DNA from: Corynebacterium atrinae
Lineage (GTDB): Bacteria; Actinomycetota; Actinomycetes; Mycobacteriales; Mycobacteriaceae
Direction of reading: 5' to 3'
NCBI RefSeq assembly: GCF_030408455.1
Contig: NZ_CP046977.1
Coordinates: forward strand, 1,488,001-1,552,000
Length of the DNA stretch: 64,000 nucleotides
In this document: piece by piece, positions 46,199-55,600 of the stretch
How positions within the stretch are numbered: the stretch's first letter is position 1
How the letters are laid out: every line of letters begins with the position of its first letter
Program-made: the position numbers and the translations under genes
Notes under the pieces: generated by a model
The model's input: the letters and a program-made list of their open reading frames with translations, nothing else
What the model was told of the DNA's origin: nothing
Databases searched by the model: none

Positions 46199-47455
46199 CT
46201 AGGACGTGACTTGTGCCGGATAGTGCTGCGGCAGCCCGCTCTTGCCGTAGGCCAGTCGGCGGTGGAGGCGCTCGAAGGGGCCCTGCCAGCCGGCCAGTTC
46301 AAAGAGGTAGGCGACAATCACGGTGATGAACCAGATGAGGAACGCAATGCCCATCTGCTTCACAATGCCCACGTCGATCCCCCACCCAAGCATGAAGGGC
46401 TGGGTGAAGATGACAAAGAGGATGCTTTGGAAGAGGTAGCCACTCATGGAGCGCTTTCCCAGGGCAGTCACCGCAACGACCGGCGGCGGCAGCTTATACT
46501 GCTCGCCCTGGGCACGGGCGGCGTCGAGACGCTTTTGTAGTCCATGGGTGGCGAGCGTGATCGCAGCCAAGATGCCCGGGCCGGTGAGTAGCCCGAAACC
46601 AGAGTTCAACGTCATGAGGAAGGGCTCGAGGTTTTCCGGCAGAACGCCGATGGCGGCAAGACCCCAGGGCAGCCCGATGATCATGATGACCACGACGGTG
46701 ACCAACATCCAGGCCCGCAAGGTGGAGAGGTGTTCTTCGACATTGGTTAGCACCCCGCGGCGGGCCCAGACAAATCCAATGAGGATGAGCGGGATGATCA
46801 TGATCATGACCATTGGCAGCATCAGAGCCTGACCGAGGGCACCAACAAGATTAATGCGGACGAACGCCCCGATGCTGTCGCTGCGGACCAGGAAGGAGTA
46901 ATCGAAGGCCATCGCATTCGGATACAGCAACATCGCGACCGAGGAACCGATGGTGAAGATGAGATAGACACCCATCATGCACCAAGCGATAACCATGAGG
47001 GTCCGGTCCTTGAGCCCAATCATCGCGGCGACGATCATGGCGCACACACCGTAGGCAAACATGACGTCGCCGTAGAAAATCAAGAGCATATGCACGATGC
47101 CGAACAGAGAGAGCCACCCGTAGCGACGCCACAGCACCCGCTTGGCCTTGTCCAAAGGGAATTGCCGACGCCACAGGCTCATGGCGATGAGCCCGACGCC
47201 GAAGCCCAACAGAGTGGCAAACATCGGCATGCCACGGACGTGGACGAACATAGCGGCAAATACCACGGCAGCCTTATCCACCACAGTTCCGGGGCCGAAG
47301 ATTCCGCCGAAGTAGTCGGCATAGTTGGCTGAATTGGTCAGGGCCCAGGCCGTGCCGATATTGGCCATAGCAATGCCCAGAAGCGCAATTCCGCGGGCCA
47401 TGTCGGGCGCAATATAGCGGATTTGTACTTCGCGGTTGGGCGCGGGTGTGCTCAT
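46199..47455 (-). CDS. DUF418 family membrane protein
   Basis: 418 residues with about ten membrane helices. The N-terminus IRYIAPDMARGIALLGIAMANI is the characteristic start of DUF418/YeiB proteins (D-xx-RGIALLGI), and the C-terminal part TALGKRSMSGYLFQSILFVI ... GPFERLHRRLAYG is the conserved DUF418 end block. Members are related to membrane acyltransferases (heparan N-acetyltransferase-like), but the substrate is unknown. The gene is convergent with sigA and about 40 bp downstream of the next minus-strand gene. Confidence 0.9.
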   Translation of the reverse strand: MSTPAPNREVQIRYIAPDMARGIALLGIAMANIGTAWALTNSANYADYFGGIFGPGTVVDKAAVVFAAMFVHVRGMPMFATLLGFGVGLIAMSLWRRQFPLDKAKRVLWRRYGWLSLFGIVHMLLIFYGDVMFAYGVCAMIVAAMIGLKDRTLMVIAWCMMGVYLIFTIGSSVAMLLYPNAMAFDYSFLVRSDSIGAFVRINLVGALGQALMLPMVMIMIIPLILIGFVWARRGVLTNVEEHLSTLRAWMLVTVVVIMIIGLPWGLAAIGVLPENLEPFLMTLNSGFGLLTGPGILAAITLATHGLQKRLDAARAQGEQYKLPPPVVAVTALGKRSMSGYLFQSILFVIFTQPFMLGWGIDVGIVKQMGIAFLIWFITVIVAYLFELAGWQGPFERLHRRLAYGKSGLPQHYPAQVTS

Positions 47456-47492
47456 CAGTACACGAGTTCCTTCAGTGTTGAGATACCGGGTA

Positions 47493-48029
47493 CTACTGAA
47501 CCAAACTATTCGCAGCGTCTTCGATGCAGGCCTGCTGAGCAGCTGGGTCTTGAATGCTCATGCAATCCGCCATCCCCGTCTCATTCATGACGTAGGTCGC
47601 GATCAGCCAGAATGCGATGGTCGCCAAGATGGCGAGGATGGACAGAATGATCGAAGTAACTGACATGCCCATGCGTCGACCCGGGCCCTGGATTCCACGG
47701 CCCTTGACCACCGCGATGATGCCCAAAATGAGGCCAATGAGGCCCGGCACGAACGAGAGGCCCGAACCGATGATGGAAACTCCCGCGAGGATGGCAAAAA
47801 TTCCTACGCCCAGTGCCCACGGGGCGACAGCGTTCTTCCGCTCGTCGGCGGTGGCCCATCCAGAGTTGCCAGAGGTTCCGGCGTATCCTGCGGCACCCGA
47901 ATTGTAGGAGCCGTAGGGGGTGCTGGAGGTTGCAGCGAAGTCAGTCGGCTCCGACGACGGCGCCTGGTAGTTGCCGACGTCCGGGGTGGCATCCTTCTCA
48001 GGCTGCTGGGAATCGTATGGGTTGGTCAT
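47493..48029 (-). CDS. DUF4190-like membrane protein
   Basis: 178 residues. An N-terminal 60-residue cytoplasmic part rich in Ser, Pro, Gly and Tyr (YGSYNSGAAGYAGTSGNSG) is followed by two or three helices: ALGVGIFAILAGVSIIGSGLSFVPGLIGLILGIIAVVKG with the glycine pattern of DUF4190, and SVTSIILSILAILATIAFWLIATYVM. The C-terminal tail has two Cys (DCMSIQ, QACIED) that could form a disulfide outside the cell. Function is unknown. A DtxR-box-like palindrome lies about 67 bp upstream. Confidence 0.75.
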   Translation of the reverse strand: MTNPYDSQQPEKDATPDVGNYQAPSSEPTDFAATSSTPYGSYNSGAAGYAGTSGNSGWATADERKNAVAPWALGVGIFAILAGVSIIGSGLSFVPGLIGLILGIIAVVKGRGIQGPGRRMGMSVTSIILSILAILATIAFWLIATYVMNETGMADCMSIQDPAAQQACIEDAANSLVQ

Positions 48030-48095
48030 GTCCGTGCACCTTTCTTAAGGCATCAAGAATCGAGCAGGCTGTTTTCACTTTCTCACGTGACAACC

Positions 48096-48113
48096 TTAGG
48101 TTAGCCAACTTAA
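48096..48113 (-). promoter_or_regulatory. Possible DtxR box upstream of the DUF4190-like gene
   Basis: TTAGGTTAGCCAACTTAA is an imperfect palindrome; the left nine bases equal the corynebacterial iron box TTAGGTTAG half. The right half matches only with a one-base shift. It lies between divergent minus-strand genes' ends, upstream of the gene at 47493-48029. Confidence 0.4.
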
Positions 48114-48176
48114 GTACGCTACTTTGGCTTTGCCAATAATAATCAGCAGTTGTAAACATACTTTGCTGTGAACCGC

Positions 48177-49886
48177 CTACCACTTACGCAAGTAGGCAAT
48201 GCGGTCTCTCAACTGCTCAGCCGAGCACAGCGCGGTCGGCGGACCACCGCAGGCCGACCTCACTTCGGTGTGAACGGCACCATGGGGGCGGCCCGTGCGG
48301 GTGGCGGTGATTGATACCAGCGCGTTGAGTTCTTTCCTTAACTGGGGAATCTCTTCGCTCGCCACGCGGGACGCAGCTGCCTGATTACCAGGGGAAAGTC
48401 GTGCCTCATCATTAGCCTTGGCCGCGGCTTCGCGGGCGTCGAGTTGCTCTTCTTGTCTTTTTCGCAGCAGGGCTTTCATCTGCTCAGCGTCGAGGAGACC
48501 AGGCAAACCTAGGTAGTCTGCTTCCTCATCCGAGCCGGACAACGTGGCCGTGCCGTAGGTGGAGCCGTCATAGATGAGGGAATCGAGCTCGGCATCTGCA
48601 CCAAGAGACTCGTAGCTCTTTTCCTCATCTTTTTCATTCTGCTCCCGGTTGGCCTCTACCAGGGCTTCGTCATCCCAGCCCTCATTCGGGCGATCGGGCT
48701 TGCCCAGGACGTGGTCGCGGGATGTCTCCAACTTGGCGGCGAGGTCCAACAGCACTGGGACACTGGGCAGGAACACCGAGGCGGTCTCCCCCGGCATGCG
48801 CGATCGCACGAACCGGCCGATGGCCTGGGCAAAAAACAGGGGTGTGGAGGCGGACGTGGCGTAGATACCCACGGCCAGGCGAGGCACATCGACCCCCTCG
48901 GAAACCATGCGCACCGCCACCATCCACTCGTCAGTGGAGGCGTTGAATTCTTCGATGCGCTTGGACGATCCCGGCTCATCCGAGAGGATCACCGCGACGG
49001 GCGTGCTGGACATGGTGCGCAGGATGGAGGCGTAGGCGCGCGCCGTTGTCGTGTCAGTAGCGATAACCAGGCCGCCAGCATCCGGCATGTTTCGTCGGAG
49101 CTGCTGGAGTCGGGTGTGGGCGGCTCCGAGCACTGCAGGCACCCAGTCACCCTTGGGATCGAGCGCGGTCTTCCATGCCCGGGCAGTTTGTTCGGGACTA
49201 AGTGGCTCACCCAGGCGGGCTGCGTACTCTTCCCCTGCGCTCGTGCGCCAGCGAGCTTCGCCCGAGTAGGCCAGGAAGACCACCGGGCGCACGACACCGT
49301 CGGCCAAGGCGTCGGCGTAGCCGTAGGTGTGGTCCGCCCGCGACACGAGGTGCCCCTCGCCGTCTTCTTCGTAGCGGACGAAAGGGATCGGCGAATCGTC
49401 GGAGCGGAAGGGAGTTCCGGTCAAGGCAAGGCGATGGACGGCGTCGCCATAGGCCTCGCGGATTCCATCACCCCAGCTCTTGGCGTCGCCGCCGTGGTGA
49501 ATCTCATCGAGGATGACCAACGAGCGCTTGGCCGTGCACACCCCCCGGTGCTTGTAGGGGTGCATGGAGACCTGGGCGTAAGTGACCACCACGCCGTCAT
49601 AAGCCGGGTTCACCGCCGAGGAGTTGGTGAAGTATGGGTCGAGCGACAAACCGACACGGGCAGCCGCCTCCGCCCACTGAACCTTGAGGTGTTCAGTGGG
49701 AACAACGACGATGACTCGGTCGACGACGCGAGTGGAGGTCAGTTCCGTGGCCACGCGGAGCGCAAAGGTCGTCTTGCCGGCACCGGGGGTGGCGACGGCA
49801 AGGAAGTCCTTAGGCTTATGGAGCAGAAATTTGGTCAGTGCCGCCCGCTGCCAGGCGCGCAGCTGCCCCTTGTTCCCCCCACTCAC
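48177..49886 (-). CDS. DEAD/DEAH-box superfamily II helicase
   Basis: 569 residues from GTG 49886, overlapping the DUF3039 stop by 4 bp. The motor has the Q-like GQLRAWQRAAL, Walker A ATPGAGKTTF, Walker B LDEIHHGG, motif III ALTGTPFRS, and helicase-C motifs MVSEGVDVPRLAVGIYATSA and QAIGRFVRSR. The C-terminal 180 residues, charged and partly coiled, are specific to this actinobacterial group. It looks like a DNA or RNA translocase with XPB/RecG-like motifs; the role is not established. The pairing with DUF3039 is conserved in Corynebacteriales. Confidence 0.9.
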   Translation of the reverse strand: MSGGNKGQLRAWQRAALTKFLLHKPKDFLAVATPGAGKTTFALRVATELTSTRVVDRVIVVVPTEHLKVQWAEAAARVGLSLDPYFTNSSAVNPAYDGVVVTYAQVSMHPYKHRGVCTAKRSLVILDEIHHGGDAKSWGDGIREAYGDAVHRLALTGTPFRSDDSPIPFVRYEEDGEGHLVSRADHTYGYADALADGVVRPVVFLAYSGEARWRTSAGEEYAARLGEPLSPEQTARAWKTALDPKGDWVPAVLGAAHTRLQQLRRNMPDAGGLVIATDTTTARAYASILRTMSSTPVAVILSDEPGSSKRIEEFNASTDEWMVAVRMVSEGVDVPRLAVGIYATSASTPLFFAQAIGRFVRSRMPGETASVFLPSVPVLLDLAAKLETSRDHVLGKPDRPNEGWDDEALVEANREQNEKDEEKSYESLGADAELDSLIYDGSTYGTATLSGSDEEADYLGLPGLLDAEQMKALLRKRQEEQLDAREAAAKANDEARLSPGNQAAASRVASEEIPQLRKELNALVSITATRTGRPHGAVHTEVRSACGGPPTALCSAEQLRDRIAYLRKW

Positions 49887-50131
49887 TTCTTGCGCAGGCC
49901 CTGGTAGATCCGTTCGCAGTCGGGGCAGACGGGGGAACCGGGCTTGGCAGACTTGGTCACCGGGAAGGTCTCGCCGCACAGGGCGACGACCATTTTCCCG
50001 CTCACAGCGGAATCGACGATCTGGTTCTTCTTGACATAGTGGAAGAACTTCGGGGTTCCGTCGTCGAGCTGCGTGTCTTCGGTGACGTCGGGGCGTTCGA
50101 TGGTCTTCGTACTAGTTCTCACGCCCACCAT
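49883..50131 (-). CDS. DUF3039 family protein
   Basis: About 82 residues; starts at 50131, 50134 or a later GTG are all possible. The core KTIERPDVTEDTQLDDGTPKFFHYVKKNQI and the zinc-type pairs ALCGETF and VCPDCERIY identify DUF3039, a small zinc ribbon. It overlaps the start of the helicase gene by 4 bp, so the two are translated together. Function is unknown; partnership with the helicase is inferred from the conserved overlap. It is divergent from the DUF3099 gene with about 50 bp between starts. Confidence 0.85.
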   Translation of the reverse strand: MVGVRTSTKTIERPDVTEDTQLDDGTPKFFHYVKKNQIVDSAVSGKMVVALCGETFPVTKSAKPGSPVCPDCERIYQGLRKK

Positions 50132-50178
50132 CATGCCCCACGGGGTTATCTTTGGCACACAGGGCTACCCTGATCAGT

Positions 50179-50649
50179 ATGAATCAGCACACCTTCGACG
50201 ACGAGCCCGATGATGGGCAGCCACAACGTCGTCCGCGGAGATTTGGGCGGCGTAACGCCCAGCTGATTACTGATGCCCGGCGTTCTCCCGAGCAAGATCG
50301 CCGCCATCGCGAGCGGGCGTATTCCTGGCTGCAGCTCTCCCGACTCCCCTTTCTGTTGCTCAGTGCGGCCTCGTACCTGTGGTGGGAAAACTGGTGGATC
50401 TCGGGTGTGTTGTTTCTCATTTCAGTACCGCTACCGTGGATAGCGGTGGTCATTGCCAATGGGCATGGGGAGCCGAGGGATAAGCGCACCGCTCAGGTGT
50501 ATAAGCCGGCCGCTGCGCGCGAGTACTACGCGCAGTTGGAGGCGCGGCGTCGAGAAGCAGTGGAAGCCCCCTCTCCCCCGGCACTGCCGCCGGCGACCGC
50601 TCCTGACGTTATTGACCACGATGAATCTTCGGAAGGCCACCACCCGTGA
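50179..50649 (+). CDS. DUF3099 family membrane protein
   Basis: 156 residues from ATG 50179. A basic N-terminal part with AQLITDARRSPEQDRRHRERAYSWLQLSRLPFLLLSAASYL is the DUF3099 signature; two membrane helices follow (about 55-70 and 75-93), then a hydrophilic tail ending in a proline-rich stretch. Function is unknown. The stop overlaps the GTG of the next gene by 4 bp. Confidence 0.88.
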   Translation: MNQHTFDDEPDDGQPQRRPRRFGRRNAQLITDARRSPEQDRRHRERAYSWLQLSRLPFLLLSAASYLWWENWWISGVLFLISVPLPWIAVVIANGHGEPRDKRTAQVYKPAAAREYYAQLEARRREAVEAPSPPALPPATAPDVIDHDESSEGHHP

Positions 50650-52172
50650 CCCGTTCTCCCCTTACACAGCTTGCTCCCGAGCTCGTCCGGGTATTCCAGG
50701 ACGTCGGTTTCACCGCCGATGGCATAGCGGCATACCTGGGCCCCGACGTCCACGCTGCCCTGTATCGCCGCGAGCCCGCCGTCGTGCGTCGGGCCACGGC
50801 GGATGGCTCCCGCTTCGCAGGCCTCATCCGCGCTTTCATCCTCCGCGATCCCCTCCCGGCCACCGCCTTCGCGGATCTGGTGGGCGCGAGCCTGGCAGCT
50901 TCGCTTATCGACGCCCGCCTGGCAGACGTCGACCCTCACGGTACAGTTCGAGTCATCTTGGATGTCCAGCCCCACACCATCGTCGGCATCAACCGGTGGG
51001 TCTTTTCCGATGGCGACGCCTCCTTTACAGGCATTGTCCCCGGCCCGGACCATGTTGTCGGCGTCGGCGGGGCTAGCTTGTCGCTTTTACAAGCCACACC
51101 CGCCACCCTCACCGGATCGGTCCTGGATCTGGGCACGGGCTCGGGTGTGCAAGCACTTGGGCAGATCGGTTACGCCGAGGCAATTACCGCCACCGATATC
51201 CATCCCCGCGCTCTTGACCTCGCCGAGGCAACGTTCGCCGCGGCCGGAGCCAGCGACATCGAACTACTGGAGGGGCCCTGGTTCGAGCCGGTGGCGGGCC
51301 GCAGATTCGACCGGATCGTGGCCAACCCGCCCTTCGTGGTCGGACTCCCGAACGTGGGTCACGTCTACCGGGACTCTGGGCTAAACCTCGACTCCGCCAG
51401 TGAACTCGTCGTATCTCAAGCAGCCGAGTATCTAGCCGAGGGAGGGACGGCACACCTTTTGGCGGCGTGGGTGCATACCCCAGAATCCACGTGGGAGGAA
51501 CGGGTCGCCTCGTGGATACCGGACGTCGGAGTGTCGGCGTGGTTCCTCCAAAGAGACGTCGCCGATCCCGCACTGCATGTAGGGACGTGGCTGCGTGATG
51601 AGACAGTCGATCCCTTGTCACCGGAGGGTGAGGCTCGCACCAACGCGTGGCTCGATCACTTCGAGTCCCACAACGTCACCGGCATCGGATTTGGCTTCGT
51701 GGCCCTGCGCAACATCGGCGATGCCCCTTCCGAGGTCGTCGCCGAATCAATGACTCAGGCGTTCAGCGATCCCCTCGGCCCGGAAGTCGAAGAGTACTTT
51801 CTGCGCGCTCAGTGGTTGCGGAACCGCGGAGTCGAGGACATCATGTCTGCTCGCTTCTTTGCCCGGCCCGGCCTTGTCAAGGAGAGCATTTCCAGGGCAG
51901 ACACTGAAGCAGAGGTCGGTTTCGTGGAGGCTGCTTTGCGGCTGACCAGGACGGACGGCCCGCGGTGGAGTCACGACGTCGATAAGCATGTTGCTGCCCT
52001 GGTGGCCGGGCTGCACCCGCAGGGTCTCAGCTTAGGCGAGACGATCGGACTGTATGCGATGGCGCAGGGTTATGAGGAGGAAGAGCTCATGCAGCTGGCC
52101 CTGCCGGCGTTTGTGGACCTCATTCGGCGCGGCATGATCGTGCCAGTCGACCTGGCGGGAGACGAAGAATGA
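50646..52172 (+). CDS. SAM-dependent methyltransferase (HemK/RsmC-like, NPPF motif)
   Basis: 508 residues from GTG 50646. An N-terminal non-catalytic domain (1-150) precedes the SAM fold: [35 protein letters not shown] (motif I and the acidic end of strand 2), and [23 protein letters not shown] with NPPF, the signature of N6-adenine/N5-glutamine methyltransferases. The C-terminal 200 residues are specific to actinobacteria. The substrate may be RNA or a release-factor-like protein. Coupled at both ends: 4-bp overlaps with the DUF3099 gene upstream and dtd downstream. Confidence 0.88.
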   Translation: MTRSPLTQLAPELVRVFQDVGFTADGIAAYLGPDVHAALYRREPAVVRRATADGSRFAGLIRAFILRDPLPATAFADLVGASLAASLIDARLADVDPHGTVRVILDVQPHTIVGINRWVFSDGDASFTGIVPGPDHVVGVGGASLSLLQATPATLTGSVLDLGTGSGVQALGQIGYAEAITATDIHPRALDLAEATFAAAGASDIELLEGPWFEPVAGRRFDRIVANPPFVVGLPNVGHVYRDSGLNLDSASELVVSQAAEYLAEGGTAHLLAAWVHTPESTWEERVASWIPDVGVSAWFLQRDVADPALHVGTWLRDETVDPLSPEGEARTNAWLDHFESHNVTGIGFGFVALRNIGDAPSEVVAESMTQAFSDPLGPEVEEYFLRAQWLRNRGVEDIMSARFFARPGLVKESISRADTEAEVGFVEAALRLTRTDGPRWSHDVDKHVAALVAGLHPQGLSLGETIGLYAMAQGYEEEELMQLALPAFVDLIRRGMIVPVDLAGDEE

Positions 52173-52591
52173 AGGCGGTGCTCACTCGAGTGAGCTCAGC
52201 ATCTGTCGCAGTAGACGGCGACATCGTCGGCGCGATTGGCCCGGGATTGCTGGCACTGGTCGGTGTCGGGCGCGACGATGCCGCTGATGCCTGGGAAACC
52301 ATGGTGCGCAAAATCGCTGAACTGCGGATCCTCGAGGGAGAACTCAGCGTTGAGGATGCTGGGGCGTCAGTATTGTTGGTGAGTCAGTTCACCCTGCATG
52401 GTCAAACGAAAAAGGGACGGCGGCCCAGCTGGTCGGATGCCGCACCGGGGGAAATCGCTGAACCCGTCGTGGCGCGGATCGCCGCAGGCTTGAAAGCCCG
52501 CGGAATCCACGTGGAGGAAGGAAAATTCGGTGCCATCATGCAGGTCACCTCGGTCAATGAAGGACCCTTTACCGTCCTCGTTGAATGCTGA
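52169..52591 (+). CDS. dtd: D-aminoacyl-tRNA deacylase
   Basis: 140 residues from ATG 52169, overlapping the upstream stop by 4 bp. The family motifs are clear: [17 protein letters not shown] at the start, [20 protein letters not shown] with the SQxT block, and the cross-subunit [10 protein letters not shown], equivalent to the NGPxT motif whose Gly-cis-Pro rejects L-amino acids. It frees tRNA from D-amino acids and glycine mischarged on tRNA-Ala. The next gene is sigB after 87 bp. Confidence 0.96.
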   Translation: MKAVLTRVSSASVAVDGDIVGAIGPGLLALVGVGRDDAADAWETMVRKIAELRILEGELSVEDAGASVLLVSQFTLHGQTKKGRRPSWSDAAPGEIAEPVVARIAAGLKARGIHVEEGKFGAIMQVTSVNEGPFTVLVEC

Positions 52592-52678
52592 ACAACCCTG
52601 CTGAGAGTTTCCGGGAACAAATGACAGGGGTAGTGCGTTGTCATATTAAGACTGGCGAAACCACAGGAGGCTGTACTC

Positions 52679-53671
52679 ATGACAAACCCTTCCCCGCAGG
52701 AATTGGATGTTGAGGAGTCCCGCGACCGCGGCAGCCGTCGTGGGCAAACTAATGACAACCCTTCGGCGGACCTCGTCCGCGTCTACCTCAACGGAATCGG
52801 CAAAACCGCTCTGTTGACCGCTGAAGATGAAGTGGAACTCGCCCAGCGCATCGAGGTCGGACTTTATGCCGACTACTTGTTAACTGCTCCGGACAAGCAG
52901 CTCACTCGCGCCATGAAACGCGACCTGAAGGTCTTGGTCAAGGAGGGCAATAAGGCTCGTTCCCACCTGCTGGAAGCTAACCTTCGGCTCGTCGTCTCCC
53001 TGGCAAAGCGCTACACCGGCCGTGGCATGCCCCTGCTGGATCTCATTCAGGAGGGAAACTTAGGGCTCATTCGCGCCATGGAAAAGTTCGACTACGCCAA
53101 GGGCTTTAAGTTCTCTACGTACGCAACGTGGTGGATCCGCCAGGCAATTACCCGTGGCATGGCCGATCAATCGCGCACCATTCGCCTCCCCGTTCATCTC
53201 GTGGAACAGGTAAATAAGCTTTCTCGTATCAAGCGTGAGTTGTACCAGTCGCTCGGGCGTGAAGCAACGAACGAGGAGCTCGCAGAGGAATCTGGAATCG
53301 ACGAGTCCAAGATCGAAATGCTGCTGCGCCAGTCTCGCGATCCGGTGAGCCTGGACATGCCGGTGGGCGCGGACGAAGAAGCCCCCTTGGGTGACTTCAT
53401 CGAGGACGCGGAAGCCACCGACGCGGAGACCGCCGTGGTGGCTTCCATGCGCCACTCTGATATTCGCGCCGTGTTGGATACGCTCGAGGAGCGTGAGCAG
53501 GACGTTATCCGCCTGCGCTACGGCCTCGACGATGGTGTACCCCGCACCCTCGACCAGATTGGTCGCCGCTTTGGGCTATCCCGTGAGCGAGTCCGCCAAA
53601 TCGAGCGCGAGGTCATGAGCAAGCTCCGCGACGGGCACCGCGCAGAGCGCCTACGCGAATACGCCATGTAA
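52679..53671 (+). CDS. sigB: Primary-like (group 2) sigma factor
   Basis: 330 residues from ATG 52679, with AGGAGG upstream. It has regions 1.2 to 4 like SigA but lacks the long Lys-rich and acidic N-terminus: [91 protein letters not shown] and [23 protein letters not shown]. This matches the non-essential stress/transition sigma factor SigB of corynebacteria. It sits before dtxR, separated by a strong terminator, exactly as in C. glutamicum and C. diphtheriae. Confidence 0.97.
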   Translation: MTNPSPQELDVEESRDRGSRRGQTNDNPSADLVRVYLNGIGKTALLTAEDEVELAQRIEVGLYADYLLTAPDKQLTRAMKRDLKVLVKEGNKARSHLLEANLRLVVSLAKRYTGRGMPLLDLIQEGNLGLIRAMEKFDYAKGFKFSTYATWWIRQAITRGMADQSRTIRLPVHLVEQVNKLSRIKRELYQSLGREATNEELAEESGIDESKIEMLLRQSRDPVSLDMPVGADEEAPLGDFIEDAEATDAETAVVASMRHSDIRAVLDTLEEREQDVIRLRYGLDDGVPRTLDQIGRRFGLSRERVRQIEREVMSKLRDGHRAERLREYAM

Positions 53672-53687
53672 ACACCATTTCTCGACG

Positions 53688-53733
53688 AGCCCGCCAGTGC
53701 CTTAATTCTGCTTAAGGAACTGGCGGGCTTTTC
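53688..53733 (+). terminator. Terminator after sigB
   Basis: AGCCCGCCAGTGCCTTAA pairs with TTAAGGAACTGGCGGGCTT around TTCTGC, with one unpaired position, followed by TTTT. Confidence 0.9.
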
Positions 53734-53875
53734 TCCCGCCTACCTGCGGCTCCCGAGATCGGTCGGTGTGATCTCAACGACGGGCCCCGGCAATTAAGCT
53801 AAGGTAATACACATTGACTCCCGCCGGAACCTCCTGCGATGAGTCCCTCAGTTCACTCTAGAAAGGGTCTCCCTC

Positions 53876-54556
53876 GTGAAGGACTTGGTCGATACCACCG
53901 AGATGTACCTGCGAACTATTTACGAACTCGAAGAAGAGGGCATTACACCTCTGCGCGCCCGCATTGCCGAACGCCTCGAGCAGTCTGGTCCGACGGTTAG
54001 CCAAACGGTTGCACGCATGGAGCGTGATGATTTGGTCGTCGTCCGACCTGACCGCAGCCTCGAGATGACCGAGAAGGGTCGCGAACTGGCTACCGCCGTC
54101 ATGCGCAAACACCGGCTCGCCGAGCTCCTGCTTACTGACATCCTCGGCATGGAAATCTCCCAAGTCCATGAGGAAGCCTGCCGCTGGGAGCACGTGATGA
54201 GCAAGGCCGTCGAAGAACGCCTGGTCACTGTGCTCGATGACGCCTCACGATCTCCCTTCGGCAACCCGATTCCGGGCCTCGAAGAGCTCGGGGCGGGCAA
54301 TATCAGCTCCACCGACAGCGGCGTCCGGGCTGTCGATCTACCCGAAGGCGAAGCTTTAGAGGTGCGGATCGTGCAGCTCAACGAAATCCTGCAGGTCGAC
54401 GTTGAGCAGTTTGCCGCACTGCGCGATGCCGGTATCCAGGTCGGCGATACCGCCACGGTGGTCAACGACAACGGCACCGTCCTCATTACTGCCGGGTCAG
54501 ACGAAGTCAAGGTATCGCCCGAACTGGCCCACGCCATTCGCGTGGAACGCGTGTAA
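53876..54556 (+). CDS. dtxR: Iron-dependent transcriptional regulator DtxR
   Basis: 226 residues from GTG 53876, the classical length. The N-terminal winged helix ([42 protein letters not shown]) is followed by the metal-binding domain. Ligands known for the C. diphtheriae protein are at the same numbers: M10, C102, E105, H106 (primary site) and H79, E83, H98 (ancillary site). The C-terminal SH3-like domain completes it. With Fe(II) it represses siderophore, haem-uptake and other genes. It is followed by galE after 39 bp, as in relatives. Confidence 0.98.
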   Translation: MKDLVDTTEMYLRTIYELEEEGITPLRARIAERLEQSGPTVSQTVARMERDDLVVVRPDRSLEMTEKGRELATAVMRKHRLAELLLTDILGMEISQVHEEACRWEHVMSKAVEERLVTVLDDASRSPFGNPIPGLEELGAGNISSTDSGVRAVDLPEGEALEVRIVQLNEILQVDVEQFAALRDAGIQVGDTATVVNDNGTVLITAGSDEVKVSPELAHAIRVERV

Positions 54557-54595
54557 CTACTGCCTGAGCAGCATCGAGAAAGGTCTCCCACACCC

Positions 54596-55579
54596 ATGAA
54601 GCTCCTCGTCACCGGCGGTGCCGGCTACGTCGGAAGTGTCTGCGCCACCGTGCTGTTGGAAGCCGGTCACGATGTCACGATTATCGACAACTTCTCTACC
54701 GGAAACCGCGACGCCGTGCCCCACGGTGCCCGCCTGGTGGAAGGAGATGTTCGCGAAGTAGCCGACAAAGTTCTTGCCGAGGGTGGCTTTGACGGAATTG
54801 TTCACTTCGCTGCCCGCTCCCTCGTGGGCGAATCGATGGACAAACCGGAAGAGTATTGGCAGCACAATGTAGTGACCACTCTCCGTCTGCTTGATGCTAT
54901 GCGGGCGCATGGCGTGAACAACTTGGTATTCTCTTCCACCGCTGCCACTTATGGCGAGCCGGAGCAGGTCCCCATCACCGAAGACATGCCGACCGCGCCG
55001 ACTAACCCCTACGGCGCAACGAAACTTTCCATCGACTACGCCATTACCTCCTATGCTCATGCCCATGGACTAGGCGCGACCAGCCTGCGTTACTTCAACG
55101 TGGCTGGCGCCTACGGCCTCATCGGGGAAAACCGCGAAGTTGAAACCCACCTCATTCCCCTGGTCCTACAGGTGGCTTTGGGGCACCGAGATAAGATTTT
55201 CATCTTCGGCGATGATTGGGAGACCAACGACGGCACCTGTGTCCGTGACTACATCCACGTCCGCGACCTCGCCGACGCCCACGTCCTCGCACTGCAGACC
55301 AACTCTCCTGGCACCCACCGCATTTTTAACCTTGGTTCCGGAGATGGGTATTCGGTAGCCGAAGTGATTGAGGAATGCCGTCGAGTGACCGGTCATGCCA
55401 TTCCAGCCGAAGTGGCCCCGCGCCGAGCTGGCGACCCAGCCGTCCTCATCGCCTCATCGGAGAAGATCAAGTCTGAGCTGGGCTGGGCCCCCTCCCGCAC
55501 CGACCTGCCAACTATCGTTGAAGATGCTTGGGCGTTTACCAGCCAACTTGGCGATCGGGCATACTCTGCTCGGCGCTAA
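54596..55579 (+). CDS. galE: UDP-glucose 4-epimerase
   Basis: 327 residues. The NAD-binding loop is [10 protein letters not shown] (5-14), followed by FSSTAATYG with the catalytic Ser/Thr and NPYGATK with the Tyr-x-x-x-Lys pair, and [10 protein letters not shown] for substrate binding. It interconverts UDP-glucose and UDP-galactose, the source of galactofuranose for the arabinogalactan wall. Position directly after dtxR is the standard corynebacterial arrangement. Confidence 0.97.
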   Translation: MKLLVTGGAGYVGSVCATVLLEAGHDVTIIDNFSTGNRDAVPHGARLVEGDVREVADKVLAEGGFDGIVHFAARSLVGESMDKPEEYWQHNVVTTLRLLDAMRAHGVNNLVFSSTAATYGEPEQVPITEDMPTAPTNPYGATKLSIDYAITSYAHAHGLGATSLRYFNVAGAYGLIGENREVETHLIPLVLQVALGHRDKIFIFGDDWETNDGTCVRDYIHVRDLADAHVLALQTNSPGTHRIFNLGSGDGYSVAEVIEECRRVTGHAIPAEVAPRRAGDPAVLIASSEKIKSELGWAPSRTDLPTIVEDAWAFTSQLGDRAYSARR

Positions 55580-55600
55580 CGGGACGTTGACCAGCCAGGC

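Noticed and set aside
48711..49907. 398-residue plus-strand frame
   Set aside because: It is antisense to the helicase with all its SF2 motifs on the minus strand.
53795..53815. DtxR box in the dtxR promoter
   Set aside because: TTAAGCTAAGGTAATAC shares only part of the consensus; the match is too weak to claim autoregulation.
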